In this document: one piece after another, positions 1-5,821 of the stretch
Numbering within the stretch: position 1 is the first letter of the stretch
Layout of the letters: every line of letters begins with the position of its first letter
Source: JAGMDK01 sp023128695
GTDB taxonomy: Bacteria > Planctomycetota > Phycisphaerae > UBA1845 > Fen-1342
Direction: 5' to 3'
NCBI GenBank assembly: GCA_030628805.1
Contig: DAOVQG010000285.1
Coordinates: forward strand, 1-6,055
DNA: 6,055 nucleotides
Notes under the pieces: model-generated
Told to the model about the DNA's origin: nothing
Seen by the model: only the letters and a program-made list of their open reading frames with translations
The model's database searches: none
Made by a program: the position numbers and the translations under genes

Positions 1-28
1 GCTGACCGCTGAAAGCTGATTGCTGAGA
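1..28. repeat. Heptamer tandem repeat GCTGANN (4 units, cut by window edge)
   Basis: Four consecutive 7-base units read GCTGACC, GCTGAAA, GCTGATT and GCTGAGA, followed by a partial GCT. Five bases are constant and two vary, so this is a degenerate short tandem repeat rather than a fresh expansion. It may continue to the left of the window. No coding role is apparent. Confidence 0.7.
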
Positions 29-132
29 GCTTGTTGCAAACGGCTGAACTCTTACCAAAAGAGAATGAAAACCTGTCCAATTCTCTTCGATGGTAGTCCA
101 GATGGTTTTTTATCATGTAAAACCCCATACCA

Positions 133-292
133 GGGGCGACGGAAGTGCCCACTCGTGGAAGCTCATTCTGAACGCAACACTCAGGCCCACGTTTCCGTCG
201 CCCCCTTCGGGGGCTCGCGGGGACTCGCCTCAACAACCCAGGGCTCGCTGCGCTTCGCCCTGGGCTGTATTCCGTCGTCCCCTTCGGGGACT
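133..292. repeat. Composite hairpin repeat element upstream of the S41 peptidase gene
   Basis: A cluster of GC-rich inverted repeats. GGGGCGACGGAA (133-144) is the exact reverse complement of TTCCGTCGCCCC (193-204). A 6-bp stem with a TTC loop spans 200-214 (GCCCCC/GGGGGC). An 8-bp stem CCCAGGGC/GCCCTGGG spans 237-264 with a 12-base loop. A second 6-bp stem with a TTC loop spans 277-291 (GTCCCC/GGGGAC). The two TTC-loop hairpins share the TTCCGTCG lead-in (193-200 and 270-277) and differ by a paired C:G to T:A exchange. This looks like a dispersed non-coding repeat unit. An open reading frame crosses it only because it lacks stop codons. Confidence 0.7.
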
Positions 293-312
293 CATCCTTC
301 CTCCTTTTCCCC

Positions 313-361
313 CGAGCCGCAATCCTCAATCCCCGATCCGCAATCCGCAATCTGCAATCCT
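313..361. repeat. Heptamer tandem repeat CAATCNN
   Basis: Six 7-base units are in register from 320: CAATCCT, CAATCCC, CGATCCG, CAATCCG, CAATCTG and CAATCCT. A degenerate unit CGAGCCG precedes them at 313-319. The period equals that of the GCTGANN run at the left edge, but the sequence is unrelated. It lies just upstream of the peptidase gene and is not part of a convincing reading frame. Confidence 0.75.
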
Positions 362-369
362 CTTTGGTT

Positions 370-384
370 GCGGCCGAAGGCCGC
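370..384. repeat. GC-rich 6-bp hairpin with GAA loop
   Basis: GCGGCC (370-375), loop GAA (376-378), GGCCGC (379-384): a perfect stem 37 bases before the peptidase start codon. On the minus strand the loop reads TTC, matching the loops of the hairpins at 200-214 and 277-291. It is not followed by a T-run, so it is not a typical intrinsic terminator. Confidence 0.55.
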
Positions 385-408
385 GCCAAGAACTTGCGAT
401 TGCATCAT

Positions 409-412
409 GGAG
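409..412 (+). promoter_or_regulatory. Ribosome binding site for the S41 peptidase gene
   Basis: GGAG lies nine bases before the ATG at 422. It supports 422 rather than the in-frame ATG at 407 or the long upstream extension, because the 407 start has no comparable site. Confidence 0.55.
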
Positions 413-421
413 ACCAGAACA

Positions 422-1816
422 ATGAACCACGTATGCTTCTCACGCGCTACCCGATCTGTCCTTTGGCTGCCAGTTCTCATCGGCCTCACGCCCCTCGTCT
501 GGGCCGCGCCGCCGAAGGTTATCAAGGCCGTGCCCGACAACGGCGAGACCAAGGTGGACCCCGACCTGCGCTTCATCCGCGTCGAGTTCGATCAAGACAT
601 GACGGAGGGCAGCCACTCCTGGGTTAGCGGCGGCGAGAGCTTTCCGAAAACGCGTACTCTGCCGTACTGGGAGGGCCCGCGCAGCGCAGTGCTGCCCGTT
701 GAACTGGAGCCTGAGCACGACTATTGGCTCAGCATAAACAGCCACACGTACGGCAACTTCCAGAGCAAAACCGGCGGCTCGGCCCGCCCATATCCGATCG
801 CTTTCCGCACCGGCCCCGCTAAGCCCGGACGCGACCTGGCGGCCATCATCGCCGCGGAAAATAAGGCCTCCGGGCCTGTCTTGCGGCGGACGATTGAGCG
901 ATATTACTCCTATCTCGAAGTGCGTAAAGTCGACTGGGACAAGGCCTTCACCGAATTTACACCGCGGCTGGAAGCGGCCGGCACGCCGGAGCAATTCGCC
1001 AAACAGGCCGGTCGCCTGCTGGCGAAAGCCGAAGATGTTCATATCTCGCTGAAGTACGGCCGGTTCAGTTTTCCATCGTACGTGCGCGAGGTGCCCCCTA
1101 ATTGCAACAAGCAGACCTTGCGGGGGGTGATTCCGAACTGGAAGAAACGCAGTCGCCCCGTGGCCACCGGGCGGTTCGAAGACGGCCTCGGCTATATCGT
1201 GATCGCCTCTTGGGAACGCAAGTACGCGGAGGATCTCAAGGTACTGTATCAGGCCCTGGAGCAATTGAGCGACACGAGGGCCCTGATCATCGACGTGCGG
1301 CTGAACGCCGGCGGCGACGAAGCGCTGGCGCAGGCATTCGCCGGCTGTTTCATCGACAAGCCGGTCGTGTACGCCCAGCAGGTGTACCGGCAGCCGGACG
1401 CGCCGGGCGGATTCAGCCCGCCGCAACAGCGTGTGCTCCAGCCGACCAAGGGCAAACCGCGCTACCGCGGCCGGGTGGCCGTTCTGATGGGGCGGCACAA
1501 CATGAGCAGTTGCGAGGGCTTTCTGCTCATGATGAAGCAGGTCCCGGGCTGCCAACTGGTCGGCGAGCAAACCTACGGCAGTTCCGGCAACCCCCAGCCG
1601 CACGGCCTGCCGAACGGCGTGAAGGTCTTCCTGCCGTCCTGGAAGGCCATGACGCCGGACGGCGTGTTCTTCGAGGGGATCGGCCTCGCGGCCGACGTTC
1701 CGGTGAAAGCAAGACCCCAGGACTTTGAGAAAGGCGACCCGGTGCTCGAGGCGGCGCTTCAGCTCCTCCGCGAGCACGAGTCCGGAAACAGCCGGCCCCA
1801 CAGCGCTCGGCGGTGA
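422..1816 (+). CDS. Exported S41-family serine peptidase with N-terminal Ig-like domain
   Basis: Predicted 464 aa. Residues 1-29 form a signal peptide: basic n-region, hydrophobic core LPVLIGLTPLVW, then AA. Residues about 30-132 resemble a bacterial Ig-like (SbsA/Big_5 type) domain, with PDNGETKVDP, FDQDMTEG and a closing FRTGP. Residues about 161-215 resemble the helical front part of S41/tail-specific proteases. The core runs from about 256 to 452: DVRLNAGG (291-298), the nucleophile region NMSSCEG (Ser362 three residues before Glu365) and GEQTYGSSGNPQ (381-392). The CtpA-type GKG lysine is replaced by Ser387-Ser388, as in non-CtpA S41 branches that use a different base. I see no PDZ domain. 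It probably cleaves proteins or peptides outside the cytoplasm; the substrate is unknown. Start 422 is chosen for the signal peptide and the GGAG site; ATG 407 is possible. The frame is open back to 20, but only through repeat DNA. The gene stands alone, convergent with the next gene. Confidence 0.85.
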   Translation: MNHVCFSRATRSVLWLPVLIGLTPLVWAAPPKVIKAVPDNGETKVDPDLRFIRVEFDQDMTEGSHSWVSGGESFPKTRTLPYWEGPRSAVLPVELEPEHDYWLSINSHTYGNFQSKTGGSARPYPIAFRTGPAKPGRDLAAIIAAENKASGPVLRRTIERYYSYLEVRKVDWDKAFTEFTPRLEAAGTPEQFAKQAGRLLAKAEDVHISLKYGRFSFPSYVREVPPNCNKQTLRGVIPNWKKRSRPVATGRFEDGLGYIVIASWERKYAEDLKVLYQALEQLSDTRALIIDVRLNAGGDEALAQAFAGCFIDKPVVYAQQVYRQPDAPGGFSPPQQRVLQPTKGKPRYRGRVAVLMGRHNMSSCEGFLLMMKQVPGCQLVGEQTYGSSGNPQPHGLPNGVKVFLPSWKAMTPDGVFFEGIGLAADVPVKARPQDFEKGDPVLEAALQLLREHESGNSRPHSARR

Positions 1817-1902
1817 ATTAGCGGGTTGGTGCGGCAAGCCGCACACTACGTTCTACTCGGCGGTGAAGCGGGTTGGTGCGGCAAGCCGCACACTACGTTC
1901 TT
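1806..1902. repeat. Tandem duplication with GTGCGGC-AA-GCCGCAC hairpins between convergent genes
   Basis: Unit 1 (1806-1855) and unit 2 (1856-1902) are identical except for a 3-base TTA present only in unit 1 and the final base. Each holds a perfect 7-bp stem with an AA turn (1829-1844 and 1876-1891). Unit 1 includes the last 11 bases of the S41 gene with its TGA. Unit 2 ends within the TAA of the minus-strand gene. The stems could slow transcription from both sides, but there is no T-run, so a terminator role is only possible. Confidence 0.8.
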
Positions 1903-2833
1903 ACCACCCCGAGGCGTCGTCGCCGAGCAGTTGGTCGATCCGCCGCTCGATGATCGGGCCGCGTTCGCGCTCGCGGCGTTCGAGCTGGTGCTGCATCCGT
2001 TCCACCATTTCGCGCAGCTTGTGAAGCTCGTGTTCGATCCGCTCCAACTCAACCCGGCGCAGCTCCGAGCGGACGTTAAATTGCTCGTTGACCGCCTGAG
2101 TCAACTCGTCTCGAACACGTTCGCGCTCTTCAGGAGGAAAGCCGCGTTCCCGCATCTCGCGCAGACGATCAGCCAATTCGTGTGAACGCCGCTCGTGTTG
2201 TTCGTGCCGCTCTTCGAGTTCTCGCACCCTGGCGTGCATTTCCGCCTCGGGTCCCTGGGGCCCGCGCTCCGGCCGGCCAAAGGGTCTCGGACCCGGGCTC
2301 TTCGGCCGCGGCCCTGGCCCCGCGTGTTTGGGCCCCCGGCCCGGACCCCCCGGCGGTGCTCCTGGGCGGCTCTCGGCCTCGTTCAGGGCATCCTCCAGAC
2401 GGAACATCAAGGCCTCCACCACCACGTCTTGGAAGCGCTCGGGTGACTGCCGCGCCAAGCGTCGGAGACGCTTGGCCAACTCCGGTCGCCGCTCGCCGAT
2501 CAGACGCAGCAACGGCTCAATCGGCGGTCCGGGGGGGCGCGGGGCACCGGGCGGACGCAGCTCCTCGCCGGGAGGCCGACTCGCGGAACGATCGCCCTCT
2601 TTCGGCGGAGGCGGAGGGGGCTGCTCGCCCTCCGGCTTCTCCACTCCCGGTACCGGCGGCTGATCCGGGGGCGGAGTTTGCGGCGGTTGTTGCTGCTCAG
2701 CCGAAACGAGAATGAAGGGTGCTTCCCGGTCCGCCGCGGACGGCTCCACCGGTTCACGCCATTCCTGCGCCACGCACGAAACAGTCCCGGGAACCAACAA
2801 CAATAACAGCAGACAAGTGATGGCCACTCTCAC
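1901..2833 (-). CDS. Exported proline-rich coiled-coil protein, third gene of the sigma operon (unknown function)
   Basis: I do not recognise a named family. From GTG 2833 it has 310 aa. Residues 1-22 form a signal peptide (RVAITCLLLLLLVPGTVSC, then VAQEW); Cys20 makes a lipoprotein conceivable, but the box is poor. Residues about 50-107 are proline-rich. Residues about 107-155 form a charged helical segment (RRPELAKRLRRLARQSPERF) that recalls the helical segments of periplasmic metal- or stress-sensing proteins, a weak resemblance. Residues 157-195 are a Gly/Pro linker. Residues about 196-300 are a long Arg/Glu-rich coiled coil. It is the last gene of the sigma/anti-sigma operon, so a sensor, scaffold or output role at the envelope is inferred. 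The start is uncertain. The frame is open to TTG 2926, overlapping the anti-sigma stop, but residues there would be encoded by an octamer repeat array. The well-placed ATG 2913 is out of frame. Confidence 0.75.
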   Translation of the reverse strand: MRVAITCLLLLLLVPGTVSCVAQEWREPVEPSAADREAPFILVSAEQQQPPQTPPPDQPPVPGVEKPEGEQPPPPPPKEGDRSASRPPGEELRPPGAPRPPGPPIEPLLRLIGERRPELAKRLRRLARQSPERFQDVVVEALMFRLEDALNEAESRPGAPPGGPGRGPKHAGPGPRPKSPGPRPFGRPERGPQGPEAEMHARVRELEERHEQHERRSHELADRLREMRERGFPPEERERVRDELTQAVNEQFNVRSELRRVELERIEHELHKLREMVERMQHQLERRERERGPIIERRIDQLLGDDASGW

Positions 2834-2838
2834 TGTTA

Positions 2839-2913
2839 TCACGTCCCCACGTCCCCACGTTCCCACGTTCCCACGTTCCCACCTACCAGTAAACAAGTGA
2901 TGGTCGTTTTCAT
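2839..2913 (-). other. 24-codon leader frame from the displaced original start of the coiled-coil gene
   Basis: ATG at 2913 has a GGAG site (2924-2921) seven bases before it and begins two bases after the anti-sigma TAG (2918-2916), the expected layout for a coupled start. It reads MKTTITCLL, a signal-peptide start, then enters the octamer array and stops at TGA 2841-2839. The codons at 2833-2807 of the next gene encode a near copy (VRVAITCLL) in another frame. I read this as the ancestral start cut off by repeat insertion or duplication. Ribosomes ending at TGA could reinitiate at GTG 2833, five bases further on. Confidence 0.5.
2841..2880. repeat. Octamer tandem repeat ACGTYCCC (5 units)
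   Basis: Five perfect-length 8-base units: ACGTCCCC twice, then ACGTTCCC three times, followed by ACC. The array sits between two 27-base copies of a signal-peptide start (2807-2833 and 2887-2913), which are 80 bases apart. Those copies match at 20 of 27 positions, and all seven differences are transitions. Confidence 0.85.
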
Positions 2914-2915
2914 TG

Positions 2916-3635
2916 CTATGCTCCAAAGATGGGGTTCATTGACAATTCATTTGCACTTCCGCACGCGACACGCACGCTGCGCGGCCGGACGCCCGAGGTC
3001 TCCGCCTCGCCGGCGGGCACATCCCAATCGTCTTCCGGGTCCCAGGGCAACACCGTGTGGGCGTCCGGGTCACGCTCGATGGTCCGCGCGATGTCATCCA
3101 CCTTCGCCGACAAGTACTCGACCGAACCGCTCGGAAAGAAGGAGCCCGGGTCGGATACTCGCTCGATCTTCCGGGCCACGTCGTCAACTCTCGCCGTTAA
3201 GTCATCAACCGAGCTCTCGACCGAACCCTCCCAGCGCAAGAGCCCCTGGGCAGCCACGATCGCCGCCGCGTCTGCCTCTGACAGCTCGATGCTAGGTGCT
3301 TGCCCCGGGCTCAGCAGTGCCGCCAGCAGGCAGGCTGCCGCCGCCGTGCAAATCAGGCGCGACGGCAAAGACCACACGGCCGGCCGCCGGGCGATTTCCG
3401 CGTCCAGCCGCACGCGAATATCGTCCTCTAGCCGTCTTGGCAGCGGCTCAGGCAGCAGGGCTATTCGCAGGGCTTCGACCACTTCGCGCGCTTCCTCGCT
3501 CGTCTCGCGGCACCTGGGGCACCGCGCGAGATGGGAGCTCAACCCGGCCGACGGCTCAGCCACGTCGCCGTATGTAAGCCGGAGCAGTTCGTCGTGAACC
3601 GCCAGGCACTCGTTTTTCAAGCGCTCCGCGTTCAT
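2916..3635 (-). CDS. Membrane anti-sigma factor with zf-HC2-type zinc finger
   Basis: Predicted 239 aa. The cytoplasmic N-terminus carries H35-x3-C39-x2-C42, with C10 or H14 as a plausible extra ligand: the HxxxCxxC signature of zinc-binding anti-sigma factors that clamp ECF sigmas. A single membrane span lies at about 91-109 (ICTAAAACLLAALL), followed by a periplasmic part of about 130 residues. That part contains a 29-residue internal duplication: VDDLTARVDDVARKIER (143-159) and VEYLSAKVDDIARTIER (172-188), each followed by an Asp/Pro turn. Its ATG (3635-3633) overlaps the TGA of the sigma gene (3634-3632) as ATGA. No ribosome site is visible, so translation is probably coupled, which keeps the two proteins at matched amounts. 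A longer frame to 3932 lies inside the sigma gene and is rejected. The signal released by this factor cannot be told from sequence. Confidence 0.85.
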   Translation of the reverse strand: MNAERLKNECLAVHDELLRLTYGDVAEPSAGLSSHLARCPRCRETSEEAREVVEALRIALLPEPLPRRLEDDIRVRLDAEIARRPAVWSLPSRLICTAAAACLLAALLSPGQAPSIELSEADAAAIVAAQGLLRWEGSVESSVDDLTARVDDVARKIERVSDPGSFFPSGSVEYLSAKVDDIARTIERDPDAHTVLPWDPEDDWDVPAGEAETSGVRPRSVRVACGSANELSMNPIFGA

Positions 3636-4171
3636 GGGCGCACACCCAATGTTTCTCGCAGCCGTCCGACCGCCGCGTGCATGCGCGACAACGCGGTGCC
3701 GAGCGGGATGTGCAGCAACTCGGCGATCTGCTCGAATTTCAACCCGCCGGAAAACCGCAAGACGACCACCTCCCGCAGGTTCTCCGGCAAGCCGGCGACG
3801 GCGGCCCGCAAGGCCTGGGTTTGCTCGTCGCCGACGATCATCCGGCTCGGCTCGGAGATGGGGGCCGGGTTCTGCTGGAGACGCTCGTGGGGCAGCGAGA
3901 TGGGACGTTGGCGTCGAAAACCGTCGCGGCAAAGGTTGCGGGCGATCGTCAGCACGTACAGGTCCCGCCGGTTGCTGGCCTGCAACGCGGTAATGTTTCT
4001 CGCTGCTCGGCAGAAGGTCTCAGCCACGATATCCTCGGCGTCGTGCTCGTTTCCATAAACTCGGCGGATGTACGCCAGGAGCCGCGGACCCAGTTCGCGG
4101 ACCAACTCGTCGAGCAACCCGCGCTCCGCGCTCGTCAACGAACCGCGAACTCTCGATCGCACACCCATCAT
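3632..4171 (-). CDS. ECF-type RNA polymerase sigma-70 factor
   Basis: Predicted 179 aa, normal ECF size. Region 2 covers about 20-90 and contains the core-binding motif DAEDIVAETFCRA (44-56) and the DNA-melting helix DLYVLTIARNLCRDGFRR (70-87); the usual Trp in FLWRIARN is absent, with Tyr72/Val73 there. After a linker (91-115), region 4 spans about 118-175: LPENLREVVVLRF (128-140), then the helix-turn-helix FEQIAELLHIPLGTALSRMHAAVGRLRE (146-173). It directs RNA polymerase to a small regulon and is held inactive by the membrane protein encoded next. Two adjacent ATGs exist (4171 and 4168). The weak GGA at 4177-4175 fits 4168 about as well, so the start may differ by one codon. I see no clear ECF -35 element upstream, so autoregulation cannot be shown. 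Confidence 0.92.
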   Translation of the reverse strand: MMGVRSRVRGSLTSAERGLLDELVRELGPRLLAYIRRVYGNEHDAEDIVAETFCRAARNITALQASNRRDLYVLTIARNLCRDGFRRQRPISLPHERLQQNPAPISEPSRMIVGDEQTQALRAAVAGLPENLREVVVLRFSGGLKFEQIAELLHIPLGTALSRMHAAVGRLRETLGVRP

Positions 4172-4222
4172 TTTTCCATTGTAGAAGACGCGGCTGGCAC
4201 GAGATTATTGTCTGCCGTCGTG

Positions 4223-4275
4223 GGTGCGAGAAAGGATTCTCGCACCAGCGTCGAAAGGATTCTCGCACCAGCGTC
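4223..4275. repeat. AGGA-loop hairpin with partial tandem copy
   Basis: GGTGCGAGAA (4223-4232), loop AGGA (4233-4236), TTCTCGCACC (4237-4246): a perfect 10-bp stem. The 23 bases from 4230 to 4252 are repeated exactly at 4253-4275, giving a second loop and right arm without a left arm. The same hairpin family occurs twice near the right end of the window (5838-5861 and 5882-5905). It lies upstream of the sigma gene. Confidence 0.8.
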
Positions 4276-4294
4276 ATTACACATCTTGCTTACT

Positions 4295-4358
4295 CTTCGT
4301 GTTCTTCGTGCTCTTCGTAGTTGGAAATTGAACCACGAAGAGCACGAAGGACACGAAG
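4295..4358. repeat. Long inverted repeat built from CTTCGTG / CACGAAG units
   Basis: The left arm 4295-4319 contains three CTTCGT units at 9-base spacing. The right arm 4334-4358 is its reverse complement at 23 of 25 positions. One mismatch is T opposite G, which can still pair as G-U in RNA. GTT/AAC (4320-4322, 4331-4333) extends the stem, leaving an 8-base loop. It lies between the HD hydrolase gene and the sigma gene. CACGAAG-type runs are a familiar dispersed repeat in environmental planctomycete-like genomes (general knowledge, not checked here). Confidence 0.75.
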
Positions 4359-4365
4359 TGGTGGG

Positions 4366-4395
4366 CCACCCACCCGTCAATTGACGGGCTGGTGG
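4366..4395. repeat. Palindrome CCCGTCAATTGACGGG with flanking arms, just after the HD gene
   Basis: The core 4373-4388 is a perfect 16-base palindrome. Further CCA/TGG arms (4366-4372, 4389-4395) pair if single-base bulges are allowed. It begins five bases past the HD gene stop, where a terminator would be expected. No T-run follows on the minus strand, so an intrinsic terminator is possible but not supported. Confidence 0.6.
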
Positions 4396-4399
4396 ATTA

Positions 4400-4969
4400 T
4401 CAACCGGCCTGCGTTTGTAGTCCCAACGGTTCGGCTGCCGCCTGCAAGGCCTGCACACAGTGCCGGATATGCTCGTCAAGCGGCAGCCCGATTAACTCCA
4501 CACCGGCGTAAATGTCCTCGCGTGATACCGCCGCCGCGAACGAGGGGGCTTTCAGCTTTTTCTTGACACTCTTGGGTTCGAGCCCCTCCAGCCGATTAGG
4601 ACGCACGAGCGCGCAGGCGACGAGGAACCCGCACAGCTCATCGGCCGCGAAGAGCACCTTGCGGATGGGCCGATCGCGGGGGCACTCCTCCAGGTTCCAG
4701 GGGACGTGCGAGAGCATGGCTCCAATAACCTCCTCGTCCACACCCTTGTCGCGCAATATCCGCGCCCCCTGCCGCGTATGTTCCGGCTCGCTCGGCCAGC
4801 GTTCGTAGTCAAAGTCGTGCAGCAGACCGGCCAGGCCCCAGGCCTCCTCGTCCTCGTTAAAGTGCCGCGCGTAGTGCCGCATGGCGGCCTCGACGGCCAG
4901 GCCATGCTTGCGTAGCGAGTCGGTGGGGGTGTACTCGCACAAGAGTCGCCAGGCTTCTTCGCGGGTCAT
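4400..4969 (-). CDS. HD-superfamily hydrolase (predicted phosphohydrolase, COG2316-like)
   Basis: Predicted 189 aa, close to the usual length of small stand-alone HD hydrolases. Metal-ligand motifs are in order: H22 (LRKHGLAVEAA), H51-D52 (LAGLLHDFDYER), H64 (PEHTRQG), H88 (LSHVPWN) and D110 (AADELCGF). HD proteins use one or two metal ions to hydrolyse phosphate esters, often of nucleotides; the substrate here cannot be told. There is no signal peptide or membrane span, so it is cytoplasmic. The start at 4969 has GGGAG (4980-4976) six bases upstream. It follows the SPOR lipoprotein gene by 30 bases on the same strand and is probably cotranscribed with it, although no functional link is obvious. 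C-terminal residues about 130-189 (SVKKKLKAPSFAAAVSRED onward) belong to the same family rather than to a second domain. Confidence 0.88.
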   Translation of the reverse strand: MTREEAWRLLCEYTPTDSLRKHGLAVEAAMRHYARHFNEDEEAWGLAGLLHDFDYERWPSEPEHTRQGARILRDKGVDEEVIGAMLSHVPWNLEECPRDRPIRKVLFAADELCGFLVACALVRPNRLEGLEPKSVKKKLKAPSFAAAVSREDIYAGVELIGLPLDEHIRHCVQALQAAAEPLGLQTQAG

Positions 4970-4975
4970 AAGCGG

Positions 4976-4980
4976 CTCCC
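4976..4980 (-). promoter_or_regulatory. Ribosome binding site for the HD hydrolase gene
   Basis: GGGAG on the minus strand, six bases before ATG 4969. It is the clearest ribosome site in the window and fixes that start. Confidence 0.6.
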
Positions 4981-4999
4981 ACAGTGAAAAAGGGGATTG

Positions 5000-5779
5000 T
5001 TATGGATAAAGCTGGGCCGCGGGGATATGGCCGCGGACGCGCGCCAGCATTTGATTGGCCTGTTGGTACGAATCGTAGCGGCCGACGAGCACGATGTGGT
5101 AGAGTTGATTGTTTCTTGTCTCGCGTCGCACGTACGCCGGCAGATTACCTCCCCGCAGCTCTTCCACCAGACGCTCGGCACCGGCCGGCTGCGAAAACAC
5201 CCCGGCCTGCACGGCGAAGTGATCCGCCTGGAGTTGCAGGCGTCGGCCGGCGCGGTCGGCGTAGGCCCCGCGCGGAAACACGCTCACGATCCGGCGATAC
5301 GGCACCAGGGCCTCACCCCAGCGGCCCGCGCGTTCATAACACAGGCCGAGCCGATAAAGCAAGGCGTCCATCGGAGCAACGGTAGGCATCTTCTCGACGG
5401 CGTGCGTGAACGCCTGGGCGCCGGCGGTCCAATTCTGATCCTCAAAGTACAGCACCCCGAGCACCGCGTAGGCCCGCCACGTGATTTCCGGGTCGCACCC
5501 CAACCGCGCGGCCTTCTCCAAGTCGGCATAGGCCTGGGGGCGCCGCCCCACCAGGGCCTTTGACATTCCCCGGACGTACAAGGCCCGCGCGATTTCCGGA
5601 CGCCCCTTTACGTCGGCCAGGAAGACCGTCAGGCACTCGACGGCGGCGCTATACCGCTTTTGGGCATAGGCCCGCTCGCCCTCGGCCAGCCAACTCCGCT
5701 GGCGCTGGTTCAAACCCTGGCAGCCGGACAGCACAATGACGAGGCCCAGCCCAATCGGTAATCTCAGCCACCTACACAT
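5000..5779 (-). CDS. TPR lipoprotein with C-terminal SPOR domain
   Basis: Predicted 259 aa. Residues 1-20 are a lipoprotein signal ending in LSGC, with Cys20 as the lipidated residue. About four tetratricopeptide-like helix pairs follow (roughly 29-57, 63-95, 101-133 and 138-171, the last with DALLYRLGLCYERAGRWGEA). The SPOR domain spans 186-259: HFAVQAGVFSQPAGAERLVE at the front and YHIVLVGRYDSYQQANQMLA at the back, matching the FxVQxGxF and VxVGxF pattern. SPOR domains bind glycan strands stripped of stem peptides, typical of division septa, so the protein probably sits on a membrane facing peptidoglycan, with the TPRs as a protein-binding platform. This is close to the general plan of YbgF/CpoB-like and BamD-like TPR proteins, but I would not name it as either. 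The start at 5779 is chosen for the lipobox and a GGAG (5786-5783), although the spacing is short. The frame continues to 5878 only through repeat DNA. Confidence 0.85.
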   Translation of the reverse strand: MCRWLRLPIGLGLVIVLSGCQGLNQRQRSWLAEGERAYAQKRYSAAVECLTVFLADVKGRPEIARALYVRGMSKALVGRRPQAYADLEKAARLGCDPEITWRAYAVLGVLYFEDQNWTAGAQAFTHAVEKMPTVAPMDALLYRLGLCYERAGRWGEALVPYRRIVSVFPRGAYADRAGRRLQLQADHFAVQAGVFSQPAGAERLVEELRGGNLPAYVRRETRNNQLYHIVLVGRYDSYQQANQMLARVRGHIPAAQLYP

Positions 5780-5821
5780 CGACTCCAGCCTAACGTACGG
5801 TCGGCCGGCAGAAAAGGGGCA

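Noticed and set aside
20..421. N-terminal extension of the peptidase frame back to 20
   Set aside because: It runs through heptamer repeats and hairpins, has no ribosome site, and would bury the signal peptide at 422 inside the protein.
440..1846. Long minus-strand open frame opposite the peptidase gene (468 codons)
   Set aside because: It is a GC-rich antisense shadow: composition is low-complexity Arg/Ala/Gly/His, no domain is recognisable, and the plus strand encodes a clear S41 peptidase.
1829..1891. Intrinsic terminators in the convergent gap
   Set aside because: The hairpins are good, but neither strand has the T-run that should follow, so only a weak or factor-dependent role is possible.
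2182..2715. Plus-strand open frames opposite the coiled-coil gene
   Set aside because: They are the antisense of proline- and glycine-rich codons and show no start context or family features.
4178..4183. TACAAT on the minus strand as a -10 box for the sigma operon
   Set aside because: No matching -35 lies at usual spacing and it is only six bases from the start codon, which would require a leaderless transcript.
3677..4384. Plus-strand frame of 235 codons across the sigma gene and repeats
   Set aside because: It is antisense to a clear ECF sigma factor and its end is encoded by the CACGAAG repeat (NHEEHEGHE), a common artefact.
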